Shown here: piece by piece, positions 23,734 to 32,388 of the stretch | How positions within the stretch are numbered: position 1 is the first letter of the stretch | Layout of the letters: each line of letters starts with the position of its first letter | NCBI GenBank assembly: GCA_029263315.1 | Contig: JAJCXR010000036.1 | Span: 1 to 34,927 of the forward strand | Direction of reading: 5' to 3' | Source: Acidobacteriota bacterium | Lineage (GTDB): Bacteria > Acidobacteriota > Thermoanaerobaculia > Multivoradales > J023 | DNA length: 34,927 nucleotides | Made by a program: the position numbers and the translations under genes | The notes under the pieces: generated by a model | Seen by the model: only the letters and a program-made list of their open reading frames with translations | What the model was told of the DNA's origin: nothing | The model's database searches: none

Positions 23734-23971
23734 GGCCCACCCAAGACCATAAACATCCCACCTCGCTGGTCTCTCAAGCCGCCAGCTGAGCGAGTTCTGG
23801 GCCCTGGGGTCATGGCCGTTCACGGCATTGACTTCGCGGGCGGGAAAATCTACGCTCCAGGGCCCGGTGGCATCATTTGCCGTCGGAGCCCGGGCGTCCG
23901 TCTAGGCGGCTCACAGGGTCCCGAAACCGTTGCACCAACATCCGTCATCGTCCGTCTCACAGGAGCTCCAG

Positions 23972-25123
23972 GTGTCTGAATCCTCGCCCACCAGCCAACG
24001 TATCGTCGTCCTCGGGGGTGGCCGCGTCGGCTCGGCCATCGCCCGCGACCTGGCCAATGATCCGAAGTTCGAGGTCCATGTCGTCGACCACGATGGGGAG
24101 GCGGTGGAACGACTGGCGGCCTTCGATCATTTGACCGCCTCAACCGCCGATCTGCGGGATCCGCAGCAGCTGCGTCAGGCGATTGGGGAGGCCGATCTGG
24201 TGATCGGCGCGGTACCGGGCTGGATGGGTTTCGAGACCTTGAAAACGGTCATCGAGGCGGGTAAGAACACCGTCGACATCTCTTTCTTCGAGGAAGATCC
24301 CGCCCCCCTCGATGCCTTGGCGCGAACCCACGGAGTCACGGCGGTGATGGATTGCGGCGTCGCCCCGGGATTGAGCAACTTCATGCTCGGCCACTTAGCC
24401 AGCCGATTCGAGCGCATCGACCGCTTTGTCTGCCTGGTGGGGGGCCTGCCTCAAGATCCACTGCCGCCCTGGAGCTACAAGGCCCCCTATTCACCGGTGG
24501 ACGTCATCGAGATGTATACCCGTCCCGCCCGGTTGCGGCGCCTGGGCGAGGCGATCACCCTACCCGCCTTGACCGAGCCGGAGACCCTCGACTTTCCAGG
24601 TGTCGGTGAGCTCGAAGCTTTCAACACCGATGGCTTGCGCACTCTGATGAGCTTCGAGGACATCCCCGAGCTGGCGGAGCGCACCTTGCGTTATCCCGGC
24701 CACCTGGATCAGATCATCTTGCTGCGCGACAGCGGGTTCTTCGACCGTCAGCCGCGCACTGTCGGGGACGTCCAAGTGAGCCCCATGGATTTGACCTCGC
24801 AGCTGCTCTTCGAGCAATGGCATCAAAGTCCGATCGACTATGACCTCACCGCCATGCGCTTGGAGGTGGACGGGGTGCTGGACGGTGAGCCGGTGCACCG
24901 CATCTACGACATGTGCGACCACTTCGATCGCCAGCAAAACATCTCCTCGATGGCCCGCACCACCGGCTACCCTTGCGCCGCCGTCGCCCGTCTGGTGGCG
25001 GCCGGGACCTATCGCCATCCCGGGGTTTCACCTCCGGAGCTGGTGGGACGCCATGACGCCTGCTACCAAGCCGTCATGGCGGATCTCGAGGCGCGTGACG
25101 TCAGCTTCACCATCCGCGAGTGA
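23972..25123 (+). CDS. Saccharopine dehydrogenase-family NAD(P) oxidoreductase
   Basis: The GTG at 23972 has AGGAG six bases upstream and is preferred over an in-frame TTG at 23930. The 383-aa protein opens with a Rossmann motif IVVLGGGRVGSAIARDLA, an acidic strand end (VHVVDHD), DLVIGAVPGWMGFETLKTVIEAGKNTVDISFFEED, and MDCGVAPGLSNFMLGHLA, the pattern of lysine 6-dehydrogenase/saccharopine reductase-like enzymes. The C-terminal domain ends CAAVARLVAAGTYRHPGVSPPELVG. It lies 238 bp after the molybdenum storage genes and could be separate. Substrate not predictable; an amino acid is likely. Confidence 0.88.
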   Translation: MSESSPTSQRIVVLGGGRVGSAIARDLANDPKFEVHVVDHDGEAVERLAAFDHLTASTADLRDPQQLRQAIGEADLVIGAVPGWMGFETLKTVIEAGKNTVDISFFEEDPAPLDALARTHGVTAVMDCGVAPGLSNFMLGHLASRFERIDRFVCLVGGLPQDPLPPWSYKAPYSPVDVIEMYTRPARLRRLGEAITLPALTEPETLDFPGVGELEAFNTDGLRTLMSFEDIPELAERTLRYPGHLDQIILLRDSGFFDRQPRTVGDVQVSPMDLTSQLLFEQWHQSPIDYDLTAMRLEVDGVLDGEPVHRIYDMCDHFDRQQNISSMARTTGYPCAAVARLVAAGTYRHPGVSPPELVGRHDACYQAVMADLEARDVSFTIRE

Positions 25124-25307
25124 AATCTTCTGCTGCCGCGCCCTCATTCCGAATCCAGCTTCTGCGCCCCCTGGCGCTGCTTCGCGCCAAGGAACCAATG
25201 CGAGATTTGGAGAAAAAGAATTGGCTTGTGGCCCTGTAGGAGCCGGTGTCGGTAGCCCGGACCGCCGATCTGAGCGTCTGCGGTCAGGAGGGCGCTCCGG
25301 GCGGGGG

Positions 25308-25360
25308 CTAGGCGCCCCCGGCTAGGCGCCCCCGACTAGGCGTCCCCGACTAGGCCGGGA
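25308..25360. repeat. 14-bp tandem repeat, about 3.5 units
   Basis: CTAGGCGCCCCCGG, CTAGGCGCCCCCGA and CTAGGCGTCCCCGA follow head to tail, then a partial CTAGGCCGGGA. It is intergenic and the unit is not a multiple of three. No spacers of unique sequence, so it is not CRISPR. Confidence 0.85.
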
Positions 25361-25554
25361 CGACGCAGTCCAGGGTATCCCATGCATCCCAGGGTGGCGT
25401 CGCTGCGCTCCTGACCCTGGGCTTCTGATGAGTACCCCTGGCGGGGTCAAAAGCCAGGGGCCAACCTCCTGAATGGTTCGTTGTTTCTTGGAAGACTAAT
25501 TTTTAGCGAGATAGGCTGAGACAATCTCGTCCCTGGCGCAGCTAGAAATATGGA

Positions 25555-25582
25555 GCTAGGACGGTGAAGCTAGGACGGTGAA
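25555..25582. repeat. 14-bp direct repeat, two units
   Basis: GCTAGGACGGTGAA occurs twice in tandem, followed by a truncated GCGAAG. It shares the CTAGG core and the 14-bp period with the array 250 bp upstream. Confidence 0.75.
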
Positions 25583-25776
25583 GCGAAGTCTGCTTTGCGA
25601 TCGTCAAACCACGATCATGACCTGATCAGCCATGCATCAAGCATTGAGTGCAGACAAGTTCACCACAGTCTGCTTCAAACAGAGCGCTATAGTACTAGAG
25701 CCGTAGTCGATTTCACTCCCGCCGGAAATCCGGGATTGCCTGGCCCAACCTTTTCCGGCAGCCTTCAGGGACTGCC

Positions 25777-25806
25777 CCAATAAATATTTATAGCAATATT
25801 TATTGG
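25777..25806. promoter_or_regulatory. Perfect 12-bp AT-rich inverted repeat upstream of the EGF/LamG gene
   Basis: CCAATAAATATT (25777-25788) and AATATTTATTGG (25795-25806) are exactly complementary with a TATAGC spacer. It lies 126 bp before the start codon in GC-rich surroundings. It could be an operator for a dimeric regulator, a cruciform site or an RNA hairpin in the leader. Confidence 0.5.
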
Positions 25807-25931
25807 AGCGCATTTATTGTTTTTTTCTTGGTTTTTTTCATTCTGTAGACGACGCCGACCCCCCAGGTCGGCACTCAGCGTTCGAAGGAGCCCTCGGGCC
25901 TTCGCGTAACCGACTCGAAAGAGGAGACATC

Positions 25932-28676
25932 ATGCAACGACTGTGTCAGTGGACATCCGAGAATGTCAGGTCCAGGCCTTGGTTATTGCTCGCCACGTTC
26001 GCCTTACTGGCGATGCTGTCGACCACCGCCGGACAAGCCCAGACGAGCTGTGAGCCCGACCCCTGCCTCAACGGTGGTATCTGCCAGGACGATGGCCGCA
26101 ACGATCCCTTCTGCCGCTGTCCCGCTGGCACCTCCGGCGATCTCTGCGAGATCATCGCCGAACCGGATGTTTGCGCCCCCAATCCCTGCTTCAACGGCGG
26201 TTCCTGCAACGACCTCGGCGGCGGAACCTTCAGCTGCACCTGTCCCGCCGGGACAAGCGGTGAGCTCTGCCAGGTGAACGTCGACCCATGCGACCCCGAT
26301 CCTTGCGCCAACGGTGTCTGTGAGGATAACGGTGGCGGCGAATTTTTGTGCCGCTGCGATCTGGGCTTCGGTGGCCCGTTGTGTGACCTGGAAGTCGATA
26401 TCTGTGATCCAAATCCCTGCTCCAACGGCGGCACCTGCAGCGATACCGGGCTCGGAACATTCAGTTGTGCTTGCCCCCCTGGAACCAGTGGCGAGACCTG
26501 CGACGTCATCGTCACCGAGGATCCCTGCGCCCCCAATCCCTGCCAGAACGATGGCTCCTGCGATGAGCTGGACGGCGGCTTCGTCTGCCGTTGCCCGTTG
26601 GGCTTCGAGGGCGAGCTCTGCGAGCTGTTCGGCAACGCCTGCGAGGTCAACCAATGCCAGAACGAGGGCACCTGTGTCGACAACGAGAACGGCACCTTCA
26701 GCTGCGAATGCGCCGAAGGTTTCGAGGGCGAGCTGTGCGAGACGGAAACGGACACCACGCCCCCCGGTCTGTGCAATCCAAACCCCTGTCTCAACAACGG
26801 TTTTTGCTTCGAGTTCGGAACCCAGTTCTTTTGTAGCTGCGTCCCGCCCTTCTCCGGCACCCTCTGTGAGATCGAAAACATCTTGCCCCAGTGTGCCCCC
26901 AACCCCTGCCTCAACGGCGGCACCTGCACCGACAACAATGACAACACCTTCGACTGTGAATGTCCCACCGGGTACGACGGCGACACCTGTGAGATCGACA
27001 CCGATCTCTGTGATCCCGATCCCTGCTTCAACGGCGGTGTATGTTTCGTCGATGGCGAAGACGCTACCTGTTCCTGCCCTGAGGGCTTTGAGGGGGACTT
27101 CTGCCAAACGGTGGTCGCCGAGGTGGGTCTTGGCACCTTCCTCGACGAAGGCGCCGGAACCGTCACCGATTTTCGCGGTGGCTTCACCGGCATCCTACAG
27201 GGCAGCTCGGCGTGGATCCTCGCCCAGCAGCTAGACGGCCTCGAATTGCAGGGTGACGGCTACGTCGAGGTGAGCGATCCCGGAAGCGCCTCAGGTCTCG
27301 ATATCACCGACGCCATCTCGATCAGCGCCTGGGTGCTTCCCTTCGAGCTCGGTGGCCATCAGATGGTTTTATCCAAGGACGATGCCTATGAGCTGGAAAT
27401 CGGCAAGCTGGGCGAGAGTCAGTGGAACGTCCGGTTCAACAATGTCGTCGCGGCGGTGGCCAATAGCACCATCCAAGCGGATGTTTGGCAACACTTGGCG
27501 GTCACCTGGGACGGCGCCACCGTGACCCTCTACTACAACGGCGTCGCCGACGGCAGCGCTGCCTTCACCGGTCCCTTGGATAGCAACAATGCCAATCTCG
27601 GAATCGGCGCCCGCCCGGCACCGGCCACCGCCGGTGGACCGACGTTCTTCTTCAGCGGCGGCGTCGACGACGTTCGCCTCTACGACACCGCCCTATCGGC
27701 GGCGGAGGTGGCGGATCTGTTCTCCACGACGGTGACGGACATCGCACCGCCGGTTCGGAGCCAGGGAATGCCCGCTTCGGCCTTGGCCAGCGGAACCACC
27801 TCCACCACCTTGGGTGTCGACACCGATGAGTCCGCCAGTTGTGCCTTCGACACCGTGCCCGGCAGTCGCTTCGACGACATGCCGAGTTTGTTCGCTACGA
27901 CCGGCGGCACCAGCCACAGCGAAATGTTGAGCGGCTTGACGGACAACTCGATCAACCGCTACTTCGTCCGTTGTCGCGACGGCCGAGGCAATACCAATAG
28001 CACCGATGTCGACCTTTCGTTTGTCGTGGGTGAGGTGGATTTGGTGTCTGACTTGGCAGCCTTTTGGCCCCTCGACGAGGGCAGCGGCTGTAGCGCCCTG
28101 GATCTCACCGGCCAACATGACGGAGCCCTCGGCCCCGACTGTGTCGGTGGCGACGCCCCGGCCTGGAGCTCGGGCGTCAATGGCAGCGGCTTGACTTTCG
28201 ACGGCAACCTCGACGAGGTGGCTGCGACAACGACGGCCTCACTGCAGACGCCAACGGCCCTCACCCTGTCCGCCTGGATTCGTCACGGCACCAGTTACCG
28301 TTTCGAGTCGATCATCGATTACCGCGATGCGGCAACGGATGGCTATGACCTCTACACCACGGATCAGTCGAAGCTCTTCATGCGGGTCAACAATGGGGCT
28401 CTGGCCTCGTCGGCCACGGTCACCGACGGTGCCTGGCACCACGTGGTGGGAGTTTACGATGGCTCTCAGATTCGACTCTACGTCGACGGTCTGCTCGATG
28501 GTTCGTCGACGGTGGGTCCCCAGAGCATCGACGTGTCGGCGGCGCTGCTCTACCTGGGTCGTAACTTCTCGGCCAATTTCCTGGGCTTCACCGGCGACAT
28601 CGACGAAGTGATGATCTACACCCGGGCCCTGTCGGACATCGAGGTCTTTGAGACCTTCCTTTCCGGCCAACCCTAG
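25932..28676 (+). CDS. Secreted protein with nine EGF-like modules and two LamG-like domains
   Basis: ATG 25932 has GAGGAG six bases upstream; upstream frame extension is rejected. The 914-aa product has a signal peptide (about 17-37, LLLATFALLAMLSTTAGQAQ). Nine EGF-like modules follow (about 40-395), each with six Cys in the pattern C-x3-PC-x-N-G-x-C ... C-x-CP-x-G-x2-G-x2-C. Then come two concanavalin A-like LamG/Laminin_G_3 domains (about 400-600 and 700-910), each with an AISAWV/LTLSAWI strand, a WQHLAVTWDG/WHHVVGVYDG motif and GGVDDVRLY/GDIDEVMIY ending. There is no membrane anchor or sorting signal at the C terminus, so it is likely secreted. Adhesion or glycan binding is plausible. A strong terminator follows. 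Confidence 0.88.
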   Translation: MQRLCQWTSENVRSRPWLLLATFALLAMLSTTAGQAQTSCEPDPCLNGGICQDDGRNDPFCRCPAGTSGDLCEIIAEPDVCAPNPCFNGGSCNDLGGGTFSCTCPAGTSGELCQVNVDPCDPDPCANGVCEDNGGGEFLCRCDLGFGGPLCDLEVDICDPNPCSNGGTCSDTGLGTFSCACPPGTSGETCDVIVTEDPCAPNPCQNDGSCDELDGGFVCRCPLGFEGELCELFGNACEVNQCQNEGTCVDNENGTFSCECAEGFEGELCETETDTTPPGLCNPNPCLNNGFCFEFGTQFFCSCVPPFSGTLCEIENILPQCAPNPCLNGGTCTDNNDNTFDCECPTGYDGDTCEIDTDLCDPDPCFNGGVCFVDGEDATCSCPEGFEGDFCQTVVAEVGLGTFLDEGAGTVTDFRGGFTGILQGSSAWILAQQLDGLELQGDGYVEVSDPGSASGLDITDAISISAWVLPFELGGHQMVLSKDDAYELEIGKLGESQWNVRFNNVVAAVANSTIQADVWQHLAVTWDGATVTLYYNGVADGSAAFTGPLDSNNANLGIGARPAPATAGGPTFFFSGGVDDVRLYDTALSAAEVADLFSTTVTDIAPPVRSQGMPASALASGTTSTTLGVDTDESASCAFDTVPGSRFDDMPSLFATTGGTSHSEMLSGLTDNSINRYFVRCRDGRGNTNSTDVDLSFVVGEVDLVSDLAAFWPLDEGSGCSALDLTGQHDGALGPDCVGGDAPAWSSGVNGSGLTFDGNLDEVAATTTASLQTPTALTLSAWIRHGTSYRFESIIDYRDAATDGYDLYTTDQSKLFMRVNNGALASSATVTDGAWHHVVGVYDGSQIRLYVDGLLDGSSTVGPQSIDVSAALLYLGRNFSANFLGFTGDIDEVMIYTRALSDIEVFETFLSGQP

Positions 28677-28732
28677 CTAGAACCTTGGCGGATTCCCGGT
28701 GTGGGGATCCGCCCCATCAGCTGATATTCTGA

Positions 28733-28770
28733 GGCTACCGTCCTAGGGCGGTAGCCTTTTGTGTTTTGTC
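28733..28770 (+). terminator. Rho-independent terminator after the EGF/LamG gene
   Basis: GGCTACCG (28733-28740) and CGGTAGCC (28749-28756) form a perfect 8-bp stem with an 8-nt loop, followed by TTTTGTGTTTTG. A second stem (GGCGGAT.../...ATCCGCC, about 28687-28713) lies just upstream. Confidence 0.85.
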
Positions 28771-29066
28771 GAGATCCGCGGCCACCATGTGGTACCTGCT
28801 GGGCATTCACGTTTTGCTTTTCTACATCCCTTGGGGCGAATAGGACATATCCACTCGATGTAGCCCCGCCTGTCTGCTCGGTCGGACCGCCTGGGGGATT
28901 CTAGATCGGCCCCGAAGAGAGGCACTACACAACTTCTCCGGCCGCGACCGCCGCATGGTACGCTGCTGGAATGGGCCGTATAATATGTGATCCGGGAACG
29001 GCCGGTTGATCTTCGTCAATTTAGGGATGATCGATGCACTCTTCGATCGAGGGAGCGTAGTAGGCA
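28771..29066. other. Intergenic region before the REC-DUF4388 gene
   Basis: About 300 bp without a convincing ORF. It contains the expected promoter region for the response regulator; GAGGGAG near 29049 may serve as its ribosome site although it is somewhat far from the GTG start. No repeats or structures stand out. Confidence 0.35.
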
Positions 29067-30584
29067 GTGGCAACAATTCTTCTCGTCGATGACAATCAGG
29101 ACATGCTCCTCGTCACCGGCGCATATCTCGAGGATTCCGGTTTCAAGGTGGCGACGGCGAAGGACGGGTCTGAGGCATACGCATGCCTGGAGAGCCTATC
29201 CGTCGACTTGGTCATCCTGGATCTAATGATGCCCGAAACCAGTGGTTTTGACATCCTGAAGCGGATTCGCGAGTCGGACCAGTGGCACAATCTCCCCGTG
29301 CTCATACTCTCCGCCCTCGATCAGGTGGAAGCTCGAGTCGAGGGGATGCAGCAGGGAGCCGACGATTTTCTGGTCAAACCTGCAGATTTCGAAGAGCTGA
29401 AGGCCCGCGTCTCCCGGTTGCTCTATCGCAATAGCGGTGCAGTTCTTGAGGGTGAGCTGAGTAGTCTTTCCCTGGCTCAGGTTCTCCAGAACCTGGTCCT
29501 CTCCGAGAAAACGGGCACACTGAGGATTACCGGCAAAGGGGTTTCCGCCGAGATCTTGATCAGGCAAGGCAACATCGTGGGAGCCCGTGCCGAGCCTCTC
29601 CAAGGTACGGACGCCCTCTACCACCTTCTTGGCCTGAGCAAAGGAAGATTTGGTTTCAGCGAAAGAGTATTGGCCGCCGATTCCATGGGCAATTCCATTC
29701 AAGAGGACGGAGCTCCCCCCCGGATCCAGACTGTCCTGCTCGATCTGGCCTATTTCGAAGACGAGCTTGCACGCCGCCAACAGTTTGTCCCCAACAAACA
29801 TCAGCCCTTGCGCGTAGTGGATTCTCTAGACGAAAGCATCACTGCACAGCACGAGGTCGTTCCGCTGGACAGGCTCTTTCAGGCGATTGCCAAAACCGAA
29901 GGCACCACCTTGGATCGTCTGTTCAAGGACGGATTGGCAGCACCGATTCGCCTGGCACTTGCGGCCTCCATTCTGGTCGAGCATGGCGTCATAGAGATTT
30001 TCGGCTCCGCCGGCGAGACACAACAGCCGATCGACAACACAACGCACCTCGACTCGAAAATCGAGCTGCTCCGGCGCGCCTACGGCGGTGATGGGGGAGC
30101 CGAGACATCGGTCCACCTTCTGGTGTTGGTGCACGCACAATTCTGGGCAAAGTTGCTGACTCTCCTGCGCGAGATTCCCGACCACTTTCTGACCATCGGC
30201 CGAGAAAAGCACTTCCAACAGCTCGAAATGCTCAGGCGCGGGACTCTTCGCCTACGACTCGATGGGGGTGAGATCCTGTTGAATCTGCAAATACTGGATA
30301 AGAGCCGAGAACAGGGCGCCGCTCTCTATCAATATGCGGCGGGAGCTCTCGTATGGTCCGCGTCCGAGGAGGAAGCACTGCAGAGCACGCTGGCCCCGTT
30401 GGTCGAACGGTTCCGAGGCGCCCCAAAATTCATCAACGGCATCATCGTCAGCCCCAACCTAACGGGTTGCAAGGATATGCCGTTGGTGGAGGGTTCCGGC
30501 AGGTGGGCCCAAGCACCGTCACCTACCAACTTGACGGAGCTCTTGGACCTACTCACGAGGCACTACTTGGTAAGAGCCACTTAG
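29067..30584 (+). CDS. Response regulator receiver + DUF4388 protein
   Basis: GTG start at 29067; 505 aa. The receiver domain (1-120) is complete: acidic pair D8/D9, phospho-acceptor D52 in DLVILDLMMPE, S82 and K104 in FLVKP. A DUF4388 domain follows (about 125-220; LEGELSSLSLAQVLQNLVLSEKTGTLRI, then IRQGNIVGARAEPLQGTDALYHLL), common in deltaproteobacterial and acidobacterial regulators. The remaining ~280 residues are helical with no DNA-binding motif I recognise. The output is therefore probably protein-protein. It is convergent with the ABC-phosphatase gene (13 bp between stops). No cognate kinase is adjacent. Confidence 0.87.
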   Translation: MATILLVDDNQDMLLVTGAYLEDSGFKVATAKDGSEAYACLESLSVDLVILDLMMPETSGFDILKRIRESDQWHNLPVLILSALDQVEARVEGMQQGADDFLVKPADFEELKARVSRLLYRNSGAVLEGELSSLSLAQVLQNLVLSEKTGTLRITGKGVSAEILIRQGNIVGARAEPLQGTDALYHLLGLSKGRFGFSERVLAADSMGNSIQEDGAPPRIQTVLLDLAYFEDELARRQQFVPNKHQPLRVVDSLDESITAQHEVVPLDRLFQAIAKTEGTTLDRLFKDGLAAPIRLALAASILVEHGVIEIFGSAGETQQPIDNTTHLDSKIELLRRAYGGDGGAETSVHLLVLVHAQFWAKLLTLLREIPDHFLTIGREKHFQQLEMLRRGTLRLRLDGGEILLNLQILDKSREQGAALYQYAAGALVWSASEEEALQSTLAPLVERFRGAPKFINGIIVSPNLTGCKDMPLVEGSGRWAQAPSPTNLTELLDLLTRHYLVRAT

Positions 30585-30597
30585 CAGCCTCTGATGC

Positions 30598-31896
30598 TCA
30601 AGCGGTAGAACGAAGAAAGTGCTCAAACGTAGCTATGAGCTCGATCTGCACAGAGCTCTGAATATAGTACGGGTTGACGGAGCGAATTTCCTCCACAGCA
30701 GCGATGGCACTGCTCCCACGAAAGACCAGGAAACAGGCGAGGATCGTCCCCGTCCGGCCAAGGCCCGCCTTGCAGTGGAGAACGGTTGGCAGCCCTTGCT
30801 CCAACCAGCCATCGATCTTGCGGCATAGGTCGAGGGCCAGCTCAGGGCTGGGCGCCCCCATGTCAACAATTGGGAAATGGAATCCGGTCACTCCGTACTC
30901 TGCTAGAGAGCTAGGGTCTACGACCTTTTCGGATCGCAGGCTGACCAGGACTCGACACCCGAGGCTCCGCAGACCCTCCAGATCTTCGCCCAACGGCTGC
31001 AGCAACCCTGGCATTTGCATACCGCCCAGTTGATTCTCTAGGGTCCAATAAAAGCTGCTCGGTTTCTTGGGGCCATCGTCGGTTCTTGGGGCGACTGCAT
31101 GCTGAGCCCACTCTTCAGCCTGAAGCTCCTGTTCGGAAGGCCAGCAATTCCCGGTTCGGACATAGTTTTTTCCCAGGGAGGTTTGAGGTTCCGAGAAAAA
31201 TCGCTCGCCTGAAGTCACCTCGACAACCCGCCCTGCAACTACCAAGACGACTGTATCGAGAATAGCCCGGGCATGTCTGAGGTTGTGGGTCACCATCAAA
31301 ACACTGCATCTCGATCGGATCTGCTGGAGGAAGCTCTTGAGGACTGCGACTTCCTGATCGGAGATATCGCGAAGCGGCTCGTCAGCCAAGAGGCAGCGCC
31401 CTCCCCCGGCAAGCATCCTGGCCATCGCGATCCGCCGCTGCGCGCCGATGGGTAGAGCGACCACGGGCTCATCGAGCTGAGACTGGAACTCGCTCCACAG
31501 GCCCAAGGACTCCAAGTGTTGTCGAACCGTGGCAAGCCGGGCCTCGCTAGCCTGCTGGGCGCTGGGAACATCCGCCAGAACGTTGTCCAAAACGGAGGCC
31601 GTATAGAGCCGCTTTTTCTGGGCTAGAAGTGGTGTCAGCCGTTGGCTAGCCTCGCGCTCGGTCTTCTCTAGAAGATTTCTTCCATCAAGAGAGACGTCAC
31701 CCGTCCGCCAGAAACTGGGCAGAAGCTCATTCCATCGGCTCAGAGTACGCAGAAGTGTGCTCTTGCCAACCCCGGAAGGTCCCATGATTCCCACGATCTG
31801 ACCGTGCCCGACGTCAAATGAGACATCTTGCAAGATCACACGCTCGAGAAAACCGGCGGAAAGGTGACGAACACTTAATAAAGGACGAGTAGTCAT
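30598..31896 (-). CDS. PstB-like ABC ATPase fused to a dual-specificity protein phosphatase
   Basis: ATG 31894-31896 has GAAGG eight bases upstream and gives 432 aa. Residues 1-235 are an ABC ATPase close to PstB in layout: Walker A GPSGVGKST (39-47), a Q in LLAQKKR, Walker B CLLADEPL (168-175) and H-loop MVTHN (201-205). The signature is degenerate: LPIGAQRRIAMARML (148-162) instead of LSGGQ, and the D-loop is RDIS. Residues about 280-430 form a phosphatase: FYWTLENQLGGMQMPG, possible general acid D345 in FPIVDMGAP, and the complete P-loop HCKAGLGRTGT (374-384; Cys375, Arg381). No transmembrane or permease gene is nearby, so transport is doubtful. It may act as a nucleotide-controlled phosphatase. 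Roadblock and REC-DUF4388 neighbours suggest signalling. Confidence 0.88.
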   Translation of the reverse strand: MTTRPLLSVRHLSAGFLERVILQDVSFDVGHGQIVGIMGPSGVGKSTLLRTLSRWNELLPSFWRTGDVSLDGRNLLEKTEREASQRLTPLLAQKKRLYTASVLDNVLADVPSAQQASEARLATVRQHLESLGLWSEFQSQLDEPVVALPIGAQRRIAMARMLAGGGRCLLADEPLRDISDQEVAVLKSFLQQIRSRCSVLMVTHNLRHARAILDTVVLVVAGRVVEVTSGERFFSEPQTSLGKNYVRTGNCWPSEQELQAEEWAQHAVAPRTDDGPKKPSSFYWTLENQLGGMQMPGLLQPLGEDLEGLRSLGCRVLVSLRSEKVVDPSSLAEYGVTGFHFPIVDMGAPSPELALDLCRKIDGWLEQGLPTVLHCKAGLGRTGTILACFLVFRGSSAIAAVEEIRSVNPYYIQSSVQIELIATFEHFLRSTA

Positions 31897-32064
31897 CGTC
31901 GAAGCCTTCGGTAAGAAAACAGATCTAAAGGCTTCTAGAGGCCACGCCTTGCCCGAATCATAGAGACCGGCACTAGCAGCCACTACGGTTTCAAAAACCA
32001 CAATGTCGGCTTCCGCTATGCCTTGGCCTTGCTATCTTGAGTTTCCGGAGTGTTAGCTCTTCTT

Positions 32065-32227
32065 GGTACACCTTTTCAAAAATACGCTGGTATTCGAGCG
32101 CCGATGCATCCACGTCCGCGGCGTTACGCTCGCTGCAACGGAGCCCCACTATGCCTCGCTCGTAAGCCTTGCGGACGCGGCGCCTCGGTGCTCTCGATAC
32201 GTCACCGTATTTCCGGAAAGGCGTACC
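32065..32227. mobile_element. 163-bp element with imperfect terminal inverted repeats (GGTAC tips)
   Basis: The left end GGTACACCTTTTC...AAATACG (32065-32100) is the imperfect reverse complement of the right end CGATACGTCACCGTATTT...GGCGTACC (32194-32227). The right end recurs at 7243-7276. No coding capacity inside. The size is close to the 162-bp family but the sequence is unrelated. It fits a second MITE-like family. Confidence 0.6.
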
Positions 32228-32248
32228 TAGTCAGAATAGCATTCTGGC

Positions 32249-32342
32249 CTCCCCCTTTTGGAAAGGGGGATTGAGGAGGGTTTGTTCTGACGCCGGAGAA
32301 AGCAAAAGAATTCCCCCTAGCCCCCCTTTTTCAAAGGAGGAA
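32249..32342. repeat. Pair of inverted C-rich dispersed repeat motifs
   Basis: CCTCCCCCTTTTGG...AAAGGGGGATTGAGGAGGG (32249-32281) and an inverted relative TTCCCCCTAGCCCCCCTTTTT...CAAAGGAGG (32310-32342) face each other. Each can form a CCCCTTT/AAAGGGG hairpin. Motifs of this type are widely dispersed in many bacterial genomes. GAATAGCATTC at 32234-32244 is a further small dyad. Confidence 0.6.
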
Positions 32343-32350
32343 AGCTTCTT

Positions 32351-32370
32351 GCAGCGAGCGAGCTCGCTGC
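32351..32370. repeat. Perfect short hairpin
   Basis: GCAGCGAG (32351-32358) and CTCGCTGC (32363-32370) are exactly complementary with a 4-nt loop. There is no T-run on either side. It lies between the C-rich repeats and MITE copy 2. Confidence 0.6.
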
Positions 32371-32388
32371 ATGTCACTAAGTAGGATT

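Larger units (their letters stand above)
25124..25931. other. Long intergenic region rich in repeats before the EGF/LamG gene
   Basis: About 800 bp without a supportable gene. It holds 14-bp tandem repeats at 25308-25360 and 25555-25582, inverted CCCAGGGT/ACCCTGGG near 25390-25428, an 8-bp dyad GCCGGAAA/TTTCCGGC around 25721-25761, a perfect AT-rich palindrome at 25777-25806 and T-rich tracts around 25818-25841. A promoter and leader for the EGF/LamG gene should be here. The open frame from 25803 into that gene lacks a start signal. Confidence 0.5.

Noticed and set aside
25308..25582. Possible CRISPR array
   Set aside because: Units are tandem without unique spacers and no cas genes are present.
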